From contig JAFCZU010000072.1 in the NCBI GenBank assembly GCA_019314185.1, forward strand, positions 1 through 10,211: a DNA stretch of 10,211 bases, given 5' to 3'. A program made the translations under genes and the position numbers. The DNA comes from Deltaproteobacteria bacterium (GTDB taxonomy: Bacteria > Desulfobacterota > Desulfobacteria > Desulfobacterales > ETH-SRB1). Under the pieces are notes generated by a model, which was given only the letters and a program-made list of their open reading frames with translations, made no database searches and was not told the origin of the DNA. This document shows positions 1 through 6,716 of the stretch, in pieces (the stretch's first letter is position 1; every line of letters begins with the position of its first letter).

Positions 1-253
1 GAGGCGAAGTAACCATTAAATGGACGCTATTATCAGGCAACTCATCCATTTTTTCACTGGATTTGCAAAAAATTTTGTTAACATTTTTTTCAGGAATTTT
101 GTTTTCAATATATCGTACCTTCTTTGTATCACGTAAGCCTTCATACAATCTGCTTTTATAAAACTTTGTAGAATCGTGATTGATACGTCCCGAAGTTCCA
201 AATGAGCTTGTCTCGGTACCGGATCGCTTTTGTTTATATGCTCCATTAGCCAT
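1..253 (-). CDS. DNA methyltransferase of a type II R-M system, N-terminal part (cut by left edge)
   Basis: From ATG at 253 an open frame runs leftward for 84 codons to the window edge without a stop. It begins MANGAYKQKRSGTE and ends DELPDNSVHLMVTSP; the next codon starts with C, so the likely continuation is TSPP(Y). A Cys-(Lys)-Ser-Ser-x-x-x-Met segment followed by 'LPDNSVHLMVTSPP' is the usual entry into catalytic motif IV of amino-methyltransferases (N4-cytosine or N6-adenine). The product would protect host DNA from the neighbouring endonuclease. The ATG lies 1 nt after the endonuclease stop (TAA-A-ATG), with an AAGGA ribosome site inside the end of that gene (260-264), so the two are probably translationally coupled. 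A different frame is open at 16-246 but shows no motif. Target base and recognition site cannot be told from this part. Confidence 0.85.
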   Translation of the reverse strand, partial: MANGAYKQKRSGTETSSFGTSGRINHDSTKFYKSRLYEGLRDTKKVRYIENKIPEKNVNKIFCKSSEKMDELPDNSVHLMVTSP

Positions 254-254
254 T

Positions 255-1121
255 TTATTTCCTTATAAGTGATAAAAATTTCTCTGCTTTTGATTCAAAA
301 TCCGGTTCTCTGTTTGCAATTTCAATAATTTTTCCCAATTCCTTTCTTGACTTCATGCTGGAAAAGAATTCACCTTTTTTAAACAGCAAACTATTGAGGT
401 TTTGCCTTAACTCATCATATGAATCTATCCTGATAAAACCACTATCAGGTGTTTGTTTTAAATTGTCACCGTTATTATCTAATGGATTTGGATTTACAGA
501 CCAGAATCCCTGAATTATTCCAGCATGATAAAGATGATCAACTTTTGAAATGTAGCTTTGAGTGATCGGGGTGTTCCCGAGTATGATGATTGGAATTTTC
601 GAAGCGCTGTAACTGGAAACGCGAATATTGATGCTTTTACCGATTGCCTTTAGCATTGAATCTGAGCGAAGAAGGCCGGGGTTGCCTTTATGCGTTTTAA
701 AATCTCCCAAACAAATCAATTTGTTGTTTTTCAATTCCCAATTCCAAACAATCGACATTTTGACTTCAAAAATTGCTGCTATGTCTTTAGCCTTTTGTTC
801 TCTTTGTCTTGTTTTACACAATACAACATCTGCCGGAGATTGAGGAGAAAGTCCAATTTCATTACAAATAGCGCCTTGAACAGCATAAAGCCCATTAGCC
901 CCGGCAAATTCTTGAAGCAAATCTACTGAGTATTTTTCAGTGAAATTCCCAATCAGGGCATTTCTGCTTTGTAATGTGGATTTTTGGCCTTTGTAAGATT
1001 TGGGCCAATAGGCATAATATCGTGAATCATCCCCAAAATAAAACAGTTGCTCTGGTGATGCAAACTTTCTGGAATTATAGAAAAATTCAATTTCCTTTTC
1101 TTTTGTCCAAAGGTCAGGCAT
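255..1121 (-). CDS. Type II restriction endonuclease (PD-(D/E)xK type), cassette 3
   Basis: This 288-aa protein probably cleaves DNA at the site methylated by the enzyme encoded immediately after it. Counted from an upstream in-frame TTG at 1133, residues SPADVVL (Asp102) and, 21 residues on, IFEVKMS (Glu123, Lys125) form a convincing PD-(D/E)xK nuclease core on predicted beta strands, followed by alternating beta strand and helix. No signal peptide or membrane segment is visible. I chose ATG at 1121 (MPDLWTKEKE) because the AAAAAGGA Shine-Dalgarno at 1134-1141 touches the TTG directly but lies about 12 nt from the ATG; the TTG start would give 292 aa. The partner methyltransferase starts 1 nt after the stop. 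The gene opens cassette 3, whose own attC lies beyond the left edge. The exact endonuclease family and target are not recognised. Confidence 0.75.
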   Translation of the reverse strand: MPDLWTKEKEIEFFYNSRKFASPEQLFYFGDDSRYYAYWPKSYKGQKSTLQSRNALIGNFTEKYSVDLLQEFAGANGLYAVQGAICNEIGLSPQSPADVVLCKTRQREQKAKDIAAIFEVKMSIVWNWELKNNKLICLGDFKTHKGNPGLLRSDSMLKAIGKSINIRVSSYSASKIPIIILGNTPITQSYISKVDHLYHAGIIQGFWSVNPNPLDNNGDNLKQTPDSGFIRIDSYDELRQNLNSLLFKKGEFFSSMKSRKELGKIIEIANREPDFESKAEKFLSLIRK

Positions 1122-1201
1122 AAATTTATTCAATCCTTTTTATAGTTTCTCGGCTTTTATAACAGATTCTTTCTGAGATGGACATAGTTAAATTTTTTTC
1201 T

Positions 1202-1263
1202 GGCTAACGGCCGGCTTCACGCGCGGCGGCTTTTTGCCGTCGCCGTGAAAGCCGTGGTTATAC
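1202..1263 (-). other. attC recombination site of cassette 2 (62 bp)
   Basis: Read on the minus strand, the site starts with GTATAAC (R'') and ends with GTTAGCC (R'), with G^TT at 1208/1207 as the crossover point. Between them is an imperfect palindrome: GGCTTTCACG on one arm faces CGTGAAGCC on the other, then a GC-rich stem closes on an AAAAA loop. The 5' arm has one extra T relative to the 3' arm. This extrahelical base on the left arm is the usual polarity mark of attC and orients the site with the serine peptidase gene, whose stop codon is 12 nt upstream. R' fits the GTTRRRY consensus with one mismatch. The hairpin could also act as a transcription stop on either strand. Confidence 0.85.
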
Positions 1264-1274
1264 GTGATCTACTA

Positions 1275-1970
1275 TTACACTGCCATTTTCTGTGATTCTA
1301 AAAGGACACTTGTACCTAAAATCTTAGGTGTCCAATCACGAAATGATTCTTCACGAACCGCAAACGATACACTTGTAACGCGGTCATTTAATTTTTCACC
1401 CACATATATTCCTACAACATTCCATACTGGTTTTGTAAATTTAAAAACAGGACTACCAGAGCAACCTGGTCCGGCAATATCACTGAGTTCGAAAAAACTA
1501 TTTCCAATCATTTTTGATATCTCGTGGTTTGTTCGACGGCGAATGTATCCCTCCACATAAATTAGGTCAGGACGTAACAAAGCTTTATCACCAGAAACAA
1601 TTTCGTAGGACACATCTTCAGGATATCCGAACATGCGATACTTCATTGAGCTACCTTCCCATGTATTTGATAATCTGAAAAATGATTTCCACGATTCACC
1701 TTCGACTTTAATAACCGCCACATCTTCTTGTGCGTGTAATTCAGAGTGAGTTACTGGAAAAACCAACCAGCTAGAATCAGAAGCGAACATTGCGACTACC
1801 GTCTCATTCTCGAAATTTTGTGCGACATGAGCAGCCGTCATGCCAAACCCACGATTACCAATAAGGAATCCAGTACCAAGAAACTTTTTGATGGACGGCT
1901 CTCCATTACCCCTGTCAACTGTCGCAATGGGAAAGACATAGTCACGTATAGCGTCCGATTGTTTAAACAT
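1275..1970 (-). CDS. Trypsin-like serine peptidase, cassette 2
   Basis: This 231-aa protein is a chymotrypsin-fold (S1-like) endopeptidase. The triad is visible in the expected order: His48 in MTAAHVA, Asp83 in QEDVAVIKV, and Ser171 in GPGCSGSPVF, the counterpart of trypsin's GDSGGP. GTGFLIGNRGFGMTAAH (residues 32-48) is the typical strand leading to the histidine. The C-terminal VVGIYVGEK and TSVSFAVR segments look like the last substrate-binding strands. There is no signal peptide, transmembrane segment or PDZ domain, so it is probably cytoplasmic and not a periplasmic DegP/HtrA protease. The ATG at 1970 follows AGGGGA about 12 nt upstream. It fills the cassette, with 26 nt before its start and 12 nt between its stop and the attC. 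Substrate is unknown. Cytosolic trypsin-like peptidases occur in bacterial conflict systems, but a defence role here is inference. Confidence 0.85.
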   Translation of the reverse strand: MFKQSDAIRDYVFPIATVDRGNGEPSIKKFLGTGFLIGNRGFGMTAAHVAQNFENETVVAMFASDSSWLVFPVTHSELHAQEDVAVIKVEGESWKSFFRLSNTWEGSSMKYRMFGYPEDVSYEIVSGDKALLRPDLIYVEGYIRRRTNHEISKMIGNSFFELSDIAGPGCSGSPVFKFTKPVWNVVGIYVGEKLNDRVTSVSFAVREESFRDWTPKILGTSVLLESQKMAV

Positions 1971-1990
1971 ATATTATTTGTTCCCCTATC

Positions 1991-2070
1991 GTATAACATT
2001 CAAGCTCACCTGCTGGTGCGTGCGCCGTTTTCGGCGCGGGTAACAGTCAGCGTGAAGCGCATTGTTATGT
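1991..2070 (-). other. attC recombination site of cassette 1 (80 bp)
   Basis: On the minus strand the site reads ACATAAC (R'', 2070-2064) to GTTATAC (R', 1997-1991), with crossover between G1997 and T1996. The arms pair as GCTTCAC with GTGAGC; the left arm has one extra T, the same polarity mark as in the other site. The centre folds into a perfect 6-bp stem with a 4-nt loop (GCGCCG-tttt-CGGCGC on the plus strand, 2022-2037). The two attC sites share core-site type, polarity and architecture but differ in length and in the central sequence, as in chromosomal integrons that collected cassettes from different sources. Confidence 0.88.
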
Positions 2071-2110
2071 GTTTTTCGTATTTTGTTGACTGTAGTTAGC
2101 TATGCTAAAC

Positions 2111-2824
2111 TCATTTCATTTTTCCAATCAAGTCCATAGGAGGCATTGTTATTGTACAACCTTTATATGAACAATTTACTGGTGGTGTTTCTGGTAATTT
2201 AGTCCATATTTGTCGTACCATCATTACTAGAATATCGGTTGCAGTTTCTACTTCCTTATTCGAAATTGATTGTTTGTTTTTTTTTGAGAAAGCAAATCTA
2301 AGAGAAACTGAGCGTCCAATAAATGTTAAATTTTCAAATCCATGATTTTTTATTAATAATTCAGGATTAATCCGAGAGCATTTACTTACAAGAATTATAC
2401 TAAAGGCTTTTAAGCCAGCTACATCCCAAACATGACAGTTAGGATAGTCGGCAATATCAATTAACTTTAATCTGGGATTACATTCTGCGCTGTCATTTAG
2501 TAAAGCTGAATCAACTATGAATGGAATAAATTTTCCACGATCTATATTAAATATGTTTGAACCTGCATTTAGAGGATTTAAATAAATCTTTTTCTTCTTG
2601 TCGTCTTTTGCCTTTGAGTGTATTTGGCCATCTGCATGGAAGGAAAAATGATCGGATAAGTATCCTTCCATTGAGTGTTTTCCGTCCTCCGATTGATTTG
2701 TCCCGACTCTCCTTCCTCCCCAAGAATAATGGTAGAATAACTCTACTTTTTCTGGTAGTAGTCGGATTGTTGAAAACAAATAATGTTTATCCTCAATTCT
2801 TAATATGATGTCAAATCTATCCAT
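2111..2824 (-). CDS. Hypothetical protein of cassette 1
   Basis: I do not recognise this 237-aa protein. It is soluble, with no signal peptide and no clear membrane segment. It begins MDRFDIILRIEDKHYLF and contains SDHFSFHADGQIHSK (about residues 57-71), a His-rich strand-turn-strand followed by a lysine-rich stretch (KDDKKKK). The middle (about 130-145, HVWDVAGLKAFSIILV) is hydrophobic and looks like buried strands. Near the C-terminus PPVNCSYKGCTITMPPM has two Cys but no complete metal site. I chose ATG at 2824, with AAGG five nt upstream (TAAGGTGCACATG), over a GTG at 2830 that overlaps that ribosome site. It is the first cassette behind the attI side, where expression from the integron promoter is normally strongest. 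Confidence 0.7.
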   Translation of the reverse strand: MDRFDIILRIEDKHYLFSTIRLLPEKVELFYHYSWGGRRVGTNQSEDGKHSMEGYLSDHFSFHADGQIHSKAKDDKKKKIYLNPLNAGSNIFNIDRGKFIPFIVDSALLNDSAECNPRLKLIDIADYPNCHVWDVAGLKAFSIILVSKCSRINPELLIKNHGFENLTFIGRSVSLRFAFSKKNKQSISNKEVETATDILVMMVRQIWTKLPETPPVNCSYKGCTITMPPMDLIGKMK

Positions 2825-2938
2825 GTGCACCTTACAGCCAACAACTGTGTATATTCATTGTTGTTATACAACCTAATTGGCAGGCTAACAACAATCGTTA
2901 ATATATTTCTTATCTTATCCATCATAATTCTATTTTTT

Positions 2939-2996
2939 ACATAACAAGTAATTATATAGTTTCCTGATATCTACCATGATCTAAAATAGTTGCCAA
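2939..2996 (-). other. Probable attI insertion point and leader of the cassette array
   Basis: The cassette side of the junction is GTTATGT (2945-2939, minus strand), identical to the inverse of the outer core of the attC that ends cassette 1. The crossover is between G2945 and T2944, which marks the boundary between attI and the first cassette. The junction sits 133 bp from the integrase start, the usual position of attI. The right limit of attI is a guess, since attI sites lack a fixed palindrome. The cassette 1 leader (2944 to 2825) has no recognisable gene. Confidence 0.6.
2968..2996 (-). promoter_or_regulatory. Candidate cassette promoter (Pc)
   Basis: On the minus strand TTGGCA (2996-2991) matches the sigma-70 -35 box at 5 of 6 positions. 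After a 17-nt spacer comes TAGATA (2973-2968), a weaker -10. A perfect TATAAT also lies at 2956-2951 but has no good -35 at 16-18 nt. Either would fire leftwards through the attI junction into the array, as integron Pc promoters do. This is pattern matching only. Confidence 0.4.
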
Positions 2997-3077
2997 CGAA
3001 TTTTCTCCAATGTTATGGTGTTTCTAACAGGATATCACTCATTAATGATCGATAAGCGGAAAGCAGGATAACATCGC

Positions 3078-3688
3078 ATGATTCAAATCCCAGCCGATAT
3101 TCACAGTGCGTACGCCTCCTTTATTAAGCAAAGAGGTGTGGAGACAGACCAGCATCGATATTATATTAAATGGCTGCGTTATTACCTTGATTTTTGTCAT
3201 AAATACAAATTCAAGCGTCAAAACAAAGAGAGACTTTCTGCCTTTCTTGAAAAACTTAAAGAAAAAAAGCAGGTACTAAAAAAGTGGGGTTTAATCAAGC
3301 AGTTTTCTCTAATCGTAAAATAATACCCCAGACCAGTAAACCATGTTCTGACATCAATATGGCGCCCGGGCAGAGCGGAGCTGACTGGACTGAGGTATTC
3401 AATGAGTTGAATAATGCCGTCAAGATACGGCATTATTCTCCCAAGACCTTAAAAACATATTCAGGCTGGGTTCGCAAATTGCAAACCTATACTAAAAGCA
3501 AAGATCCGCACCTTGTATCGGTTGATGATGTAAAGGCTTTTTTAACCTGGCTGGCGGTTGACCAGAATGTTTCTGCATCCAGCCAGAATCAGGCCTTTAA
3601 CACGCTGCTTTTTTTGTTCCGTAATGTTTGTGGAAATGAATTGTCGCTTTGTAATTGTTTATCGGAAAGCCATGGTGTTTTACCATGA
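3078..3688 (+). pseudogene. intI: Integron integrase, frameshifted and truncated
   Basis: IntI is a tyrosine recombinase that inserts and excises cassettes at attI and attC. Frame one starts at ATG 3078 (CAGGA 10 nt upstream) and gives an N-terminal segment with WLRYYLDFCHKY and LSAFLEKLKEKKQ, which I recall from delta-proteobacterial and related IntI with an N-terminal extension. It ends at a stop at 3321-3323. Homology resumes in another frame (NQAVFSNRK, from about 3290) and covers the core-binding domain: RHYSPKTLKTYSGWVRKLQ, DDVKAFLTWLAV and SASSQNQAFNTLLFLFRNV. The shift falls near AAAAAA and GGGG runs (3277-3287). After 'FRNVCGNE' (about 3645) the family sequence stops and an unrelated tail runs to a stop at 3688. 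The whole catalytic domain (Arg-His-Arg-Tyr) is missing, and I see no trace of it up to 4062. Such proteins are normally well over 300 aa. Confidence 0.85.
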
Positions 3689-4062
3689 GTGCCGATGGAC
3701 GCCAATTTTTCGGGCTTGGAGATATTGCAATTTCGCCGTTGTTTTTGAGCTGTGAAATCATCCACTACGGTAATCTAATTGTCACAAGTTCACGTCTCAA
3801 ACGATCTGGTTTCTTTTTACGAAAAAATGCCTAATTTATGCTTGACTAAATGAAAGATACCGCTTATAAGGTATTTAAACGAATAAATGCCATTCAGTAA
3901 ATTATGAGAATACAGAAAAAAGAAGCCCTTTTTGAATTAAAATCAGTTTTTTCCCTTCATTCATAATTAAAATTTTAAAATTATATTTGAGACTGATCCG
4001 CCAAAGCATTCTTGCGTAAGCAAAAGGCAGCGCTTTGCAAAGGTCTCAAAAGGAGAAGAATT
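3689..4062 (+). other. Intergenic region upstream of fhs, no supported gene
   Basis: About 370 AT-rich bases. A 49-codon ORF at 3685-3834 (MSADGRQFFGLGD) has no ribosome site and no known motif. A small perfect hairpin CATGGT-gtttt-ACCATG sits at 3671-3687, on the left border. I see no integrase C-terminus, insertion sequence or convincing sigma-70 promoter. The fhs promoter presumably lies in the last 150 bases, where TTGAAT (3932-3937) and CATAAT (3962-3967) occur but are spaced 24 nt apart, too far for a normal pair. Confidence 0.5.
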
Positions 4063-5826
4063 ATGGCTCTCGATCCAACCAAACATAAAGACTGGGAAAT
4101 TGCCGAATATGCTGAAAAGAATATGAAAACGGTTTATCAATTGGGAGAGGAATTAGGGTTGGAGAAAGAGGAACTCCTCCCACATGGACATTATGTGGGA
4201 AAAATTGATTTTGCAAAAGTTTTAAAACGACTGAAAGATAAACCGGACGGAAAATATATTGATGTTACCGCCATTACTCCCACCCCGCTTGGAGAAGGCA
4301 AAAGCACTTCTGCCATGGGATTGGTGTCAGGGCTTGGCAAGCGTGGGAAACGGGTTGTCGGCTCTATCCGCCAACCTTCCGGTGGTCCGACCATGAACAT
4401 AAAGGGGAGCGCCGCCGGCGGCGGCCTGGCCCAGTGTATCCCTCTTACCCCGTTTTCATTAGGGCTTACAGGCGATATTAATGCCATTATGAATGCGCAT
4501 AATCTGGCCATGGTAGCTTTGACAGCCAGGATGCAGCATGAAAATAACTATTCTGATGAGATATTAGCTAAAAAGAATCTGAAACGGCTCGATATTAATC
4601 CCAAGAATGTGGAAATGGGATGGATTATCGATTTTTGTGCCCAATCGCTTCGAAATGTTATCATAGGTCTCGGGGGTAAAATGGACGGTTTCCCAATGCA
4701 GTCCAAATTTGCCATTGCCGTAAGCTCGGAGATTATGGCTATTCTGGCGGTTGCTACCGACCTGAAAGATATGCGTGAGCGGATGGGAAAGATCGTGGTT
4801 GCCTATAATAAAAAAGGTGACGCCGTTACTACGGCAGACCTTGAGGTTGACGGCGCCATGACTGCATGGATGGTGGAAGCGCTCAATCCGAATCTCCTGC
4901 AGACCTTAGAAGGGCAGCCGGTTTTTGTACACGCCGGGCCGTTTGCAAATATCGCGATAGGCCAGTCATCTATTATAGCAGACAGGGTCGGGTTAAAACT
5001 TGCAGACTACAATGTTACGGAAAGCGGCTTTGGAGCAGACATCGGGTTTGAAAAATTCTGGAACTTAAAGTGTCGTTTCAGTGGTTTGAAACCGCATTGC
5101 GCTGTTATAGTGGCAACTATTCGCGCGTTGAAATGTCATGGCGGCGGGCCTCCCCTGCCTCCCGGCAAACCAATGGATCCGGCTTATCTTGAAGAACATG
5201 TGGACTGGGTGGAAAATGGTTGCGAAAACCTGGCTCGCCATATCCAGACCGTTAAAAAAGCGGGAATCAACCCTGTGGTCTGCATTAATTCCTTTTATAC
5301 CGACACCAAAGATGAAATAGCTGCGGTTCGCAGGATGGCGGAGACCGCGGGTGCCCGCGTTGCCGTTTCTGAACATTGGCTTAAAGGTGGTGATGGAGCT
5401 CTGGAATTTGCCGATGCGGTTGTTGATGCTTGTGAAGAGGAAAACGACTTTCAGTTTCTTTATGATCTTGAGACTCCATTACGAGAGAGAATTGAATTGA
5501 TCGCCAAAGAAGTATATGGCGCGGACGGTGTAAGTTACACACAGGAAGCCGAGGCCAAAGCCAAGAGAATTGAACAAGACCCGGAACTGGCAAAATTAGG
5601 GACATGCATGGTCAAAACCCATCTAAGTCTTTCTCATGATCCGGCTAAAAAAGGTGTGCCAAAAGACTGGACACTCCCTGTCCGGGATATCCTGACATAT
5701 AAAGGGGCGGGATTTGTAGTGCCGGTGGCAGGAGCAATCAGCCTGATGCCTGGAACAGCTTCTGATCCGGCCTACAGACGTATTGACGTAGATGTGGAAA
5801 CAGGAAAAGTAAAGGGATTGTTTTAA
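4063..5826 (+). CDS. fhs: Formate--tetrahydrofolate ligase (10-formyl-THF synthetase)
   Basis: This 587-aa cytoplasmic enzyme joins formate to tetrahydrofolate using ATP, the formate-activating step of the methyl branch of the Wood-Ljungdahl pathway (EC 6.3.4.3). The ATP-binding loop [11 protein letters not shown] is at residues 72-82. [19 protein letters not shown] follows at about 106-124, and the second family signature [12 protein letters not shown] is near 350. Length is slightly above the usual 555-560. The ATG at 4063 is preceded by AAAAGGAGAAG (4048-4058), an excellent ribosome site. The frame stays open back to a TTG at 4012 (604 aa), but that extension includes the ribosome site and looks non-coding. 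The first signature differs from the common GIKGGAAGGGY form, as in a variant I associate with sulfate reducers. folD starts 11 nt after the stop, so the two are probably one transcript. Confidence 0.97.
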   Translation: MALDPTKHKDWEIAEYAEKNMKTVYQLGEELGLEKEELLPHGHYVGKIDFAKVLKRLKDKPDGKYIDVTAITPTPLGEGKSTSAMGLVSGLGKRGKRVVGSIRQPSGGPTMNIKGSAAGGGLAQCIPLTPFSLGLTGDINAIMNAHNLAMVALTARMQHENNYSDEILAKKNLKRLDINPKNVEMGWIIDFCAQSLRNVIIGLGGKMDGFPMQSKFAIAVSSEIMAILAVATDLKDMRERMGKIVVAYNKKGDAVTTADLEVDGAMTAWMVEALNPNLLQTLEGQPVFVHAGPFANIAIGQSSIIADRVGLKLADYNVTESGFGADIGFEKFWNLKCRFSGLKPHCAVIVATIRALKCHGGGPPLPPGKPMDPAYLEEHVDWVENGCENLARHIQTVKKAGINPVVCINSFYTDTKDEIAAVRRMAETAGARVAVSEHWLKGGDGALEFADAVVDACEEENDFQFLYDLETPLRERIELIAKEVYGADGVSYTQEAEAKAKRIEQDPELAKLGTCMVKTHLSLSHDPAKKGVPKDWTLPVRDILTYKGAGFVVPVAGAISLMPGTASDPAYRRIDVDVETGKVKGLF

Positions 5827-5837
5827 GGAGATTATAA

Positions 5838-6716
5838 ATGTCTGCAAAAATTATCAGCGGCACTGAGATTGCCAAACAGATACGGGAAGAACTGAAAAAA
5901 GAAATAGTGGAATTAAAGGAAAAACACGGCGTAAGCCCGGGGTTGGCAACAGTTCTTGTGGGTAATGATCCAGCATCGACGGTGTATGTGGGTCAAAAGG
6001 AGAAGTCATGTAAGAACTTGGGAATATATTCAGAAAGGATCGATCTGCCTGAAGATATTTCGGAAGAAAAGCTTCTCTCCATAATTGAGAAATTGAACAA
6101 GGATCCACAAATTCACGGGATATTGGTTCAGCTTCCACTTCCAAAACAGATTAATGAGTCCCGCGTTCTTTATGCAATTAATCCGGATAAGGATGTGGAT
6201 GGTTTCCATCCTGTAAATGTAGGAAAGATGGTGATCGGGGAAAAATGTTTTCTCCCCTGTACACCTCATGGGGTGCTGGAGCTTCTGGTTCGTTCCAATG
6301 TTAAAACAGAAGGCGCTGAGGTTGTGGTTGTGGGCAGAAGCAACATTGTTGGAAAACCTGTCCTTAATCTAATGCTCCAAAAACGACCCGCAGGCAATGC
6401 AACGGTAACCCTGTGCCATACAAGAACAAAAGACCTGGCCTTCCACACAAAGCGGGCGGACATCCTGATTGTAGCTACCGGTTATCCTAAGACCGTTACG
6501 GGAGATATGGTAAAAAAAGGAGTCGTAGTTATCGATGTGGGGGTAAACCGGATAGGAAAAACTTCTGAAGGCAAATCAATTTTAGTCGGCGACGTAGACT
6601 TTGAAAGCATAAAAGAAAAAGCCGCAGCCATTACACCGGTGCCCGGCGGCGTCGGCCCCATGACAATCGTCATGCTGATGAAGAATACGGTAGAAGCGGC
6701 AAGGAATACGCTTTGA
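5838..6716 (+). CDS. folD: Bifunctional methylene-THF dehydrogenase / methenyl-THF cyclohydrolase
   Basis: FolD interconverts 10-formyl-THF, 5,10-methenyl-THF and 5,10-methylene-THF, using NAD(P), directly after the Fhs step. At 292 aa it has the normal family length. Key residues can be read in place: Tyr50 and Lys54 (VYVGQKEK), Gln98 (GILVQLPLP), Asp121 (DKDVDGFHP), the dinucleotide-binding loop VVVVGRSNIVGKP (162-174), and the C-terminal signature TPVPGGVGPMT (266-276). Tyr50, Lys54, Gln98 and Asp121 have the same numbers as in the E. coli enzyme, which supports the start. The ribosome site AAGGAG (5825-5830) overlaps the fhs stop codon, and ATG follows after 7 nt, pointing to coupled translation. 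The stop TGA (6714-6716) abuts a palindromic repeat element, the likely end of the fhs-folD unit or a processing point. Confidence 0.97.
   Translation: MSAKIISGTEIAKQIREELKKEIVELKEKHGVSPGLATVLVGNDPASTVYVGQKEKSCKNLGIYSERIDLPEDISEEKLLSIIEKLNKDPQIHGILVQLPLPKQINESRVLYAINPDKDVDGFHPVNVGKMVIGEKCFLPCTPHGVLELLVRSNVKTEGAEVVVVGRSNIVGKPVLNLMLQKRPAGNATVTLCHTRTKDLAFHTKRADILIVATGYPKTVTGDMVKKGVVVIDVGVNRIGKTSEGKSILVGDVDFESIKEKAAAITPVPGGVGPMTIVMLMKNTVEAARNTL

Larger units (their letters stand above)
1..3690. mobile_element. Chromosomal integron: degraded integrase plus three gene cassettes
   Basis: The layout is that of an integron: an integrase gene on the plus strand (3078 onward) diverges from a cassette array on the minus strand. 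Boundaries follow from the G^TT recombination points. Cassette 1 runs from 2944 down to 1997 (948 bp), cassette 2 from 1996 down to 1208 (789 bp), and cassette 3 from 1207 past the left edge. Cassette 1 begins with (G)TTATGT, the exact inverse of the ACATAAC that opens its own attC (2070-2064). Cassette 2 begins with (G)TTATAC, the exact inverse of GTATAAC in its attC (1263-1257). These matches are what circularised cassettes predict. All three cassettes are oriented the same way. The integrase lacks its catalytic half, so the array should not move unless an integrase acts in trans. The left end of the integron lies outside the window. Confidence 0.85.

Noticed and set aside
16..246. 76-aa minus-strand ORF
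   Set aside because: It overlaps the methyltransferase start in another frame; the frame from ATG 253 carries the family motif and a better ribosome site.
1202..2070. The two GC-rich palindromes read as plain rho-independent terminators
   Set aside because: Neither has a T-run right after the stem in the gene's direction, and both carry outer core sites and a one-base bulge typical of attC. They may still slow transcription.
1264..2099. Plus-strand ORFs of 98 and 117 aa across the peptidase cassette
   Set aside because: They are antisense to a protein with a full catalytic triad and run through attC sequences; no motif supports them.
3685..3834. 49-codon plus-strand ORF after the integrase remnant
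   Set aside because: No ribosome site, no known motif and chance length; the overlapping 3558-3755 frame is equally unsupported.
4012..4062. Upstream TTG start for fhs
   Set aside because: The extension would translate the ribosome site itself, and the family usually starts near [14 protein letters not shown] 4063 is preferred.
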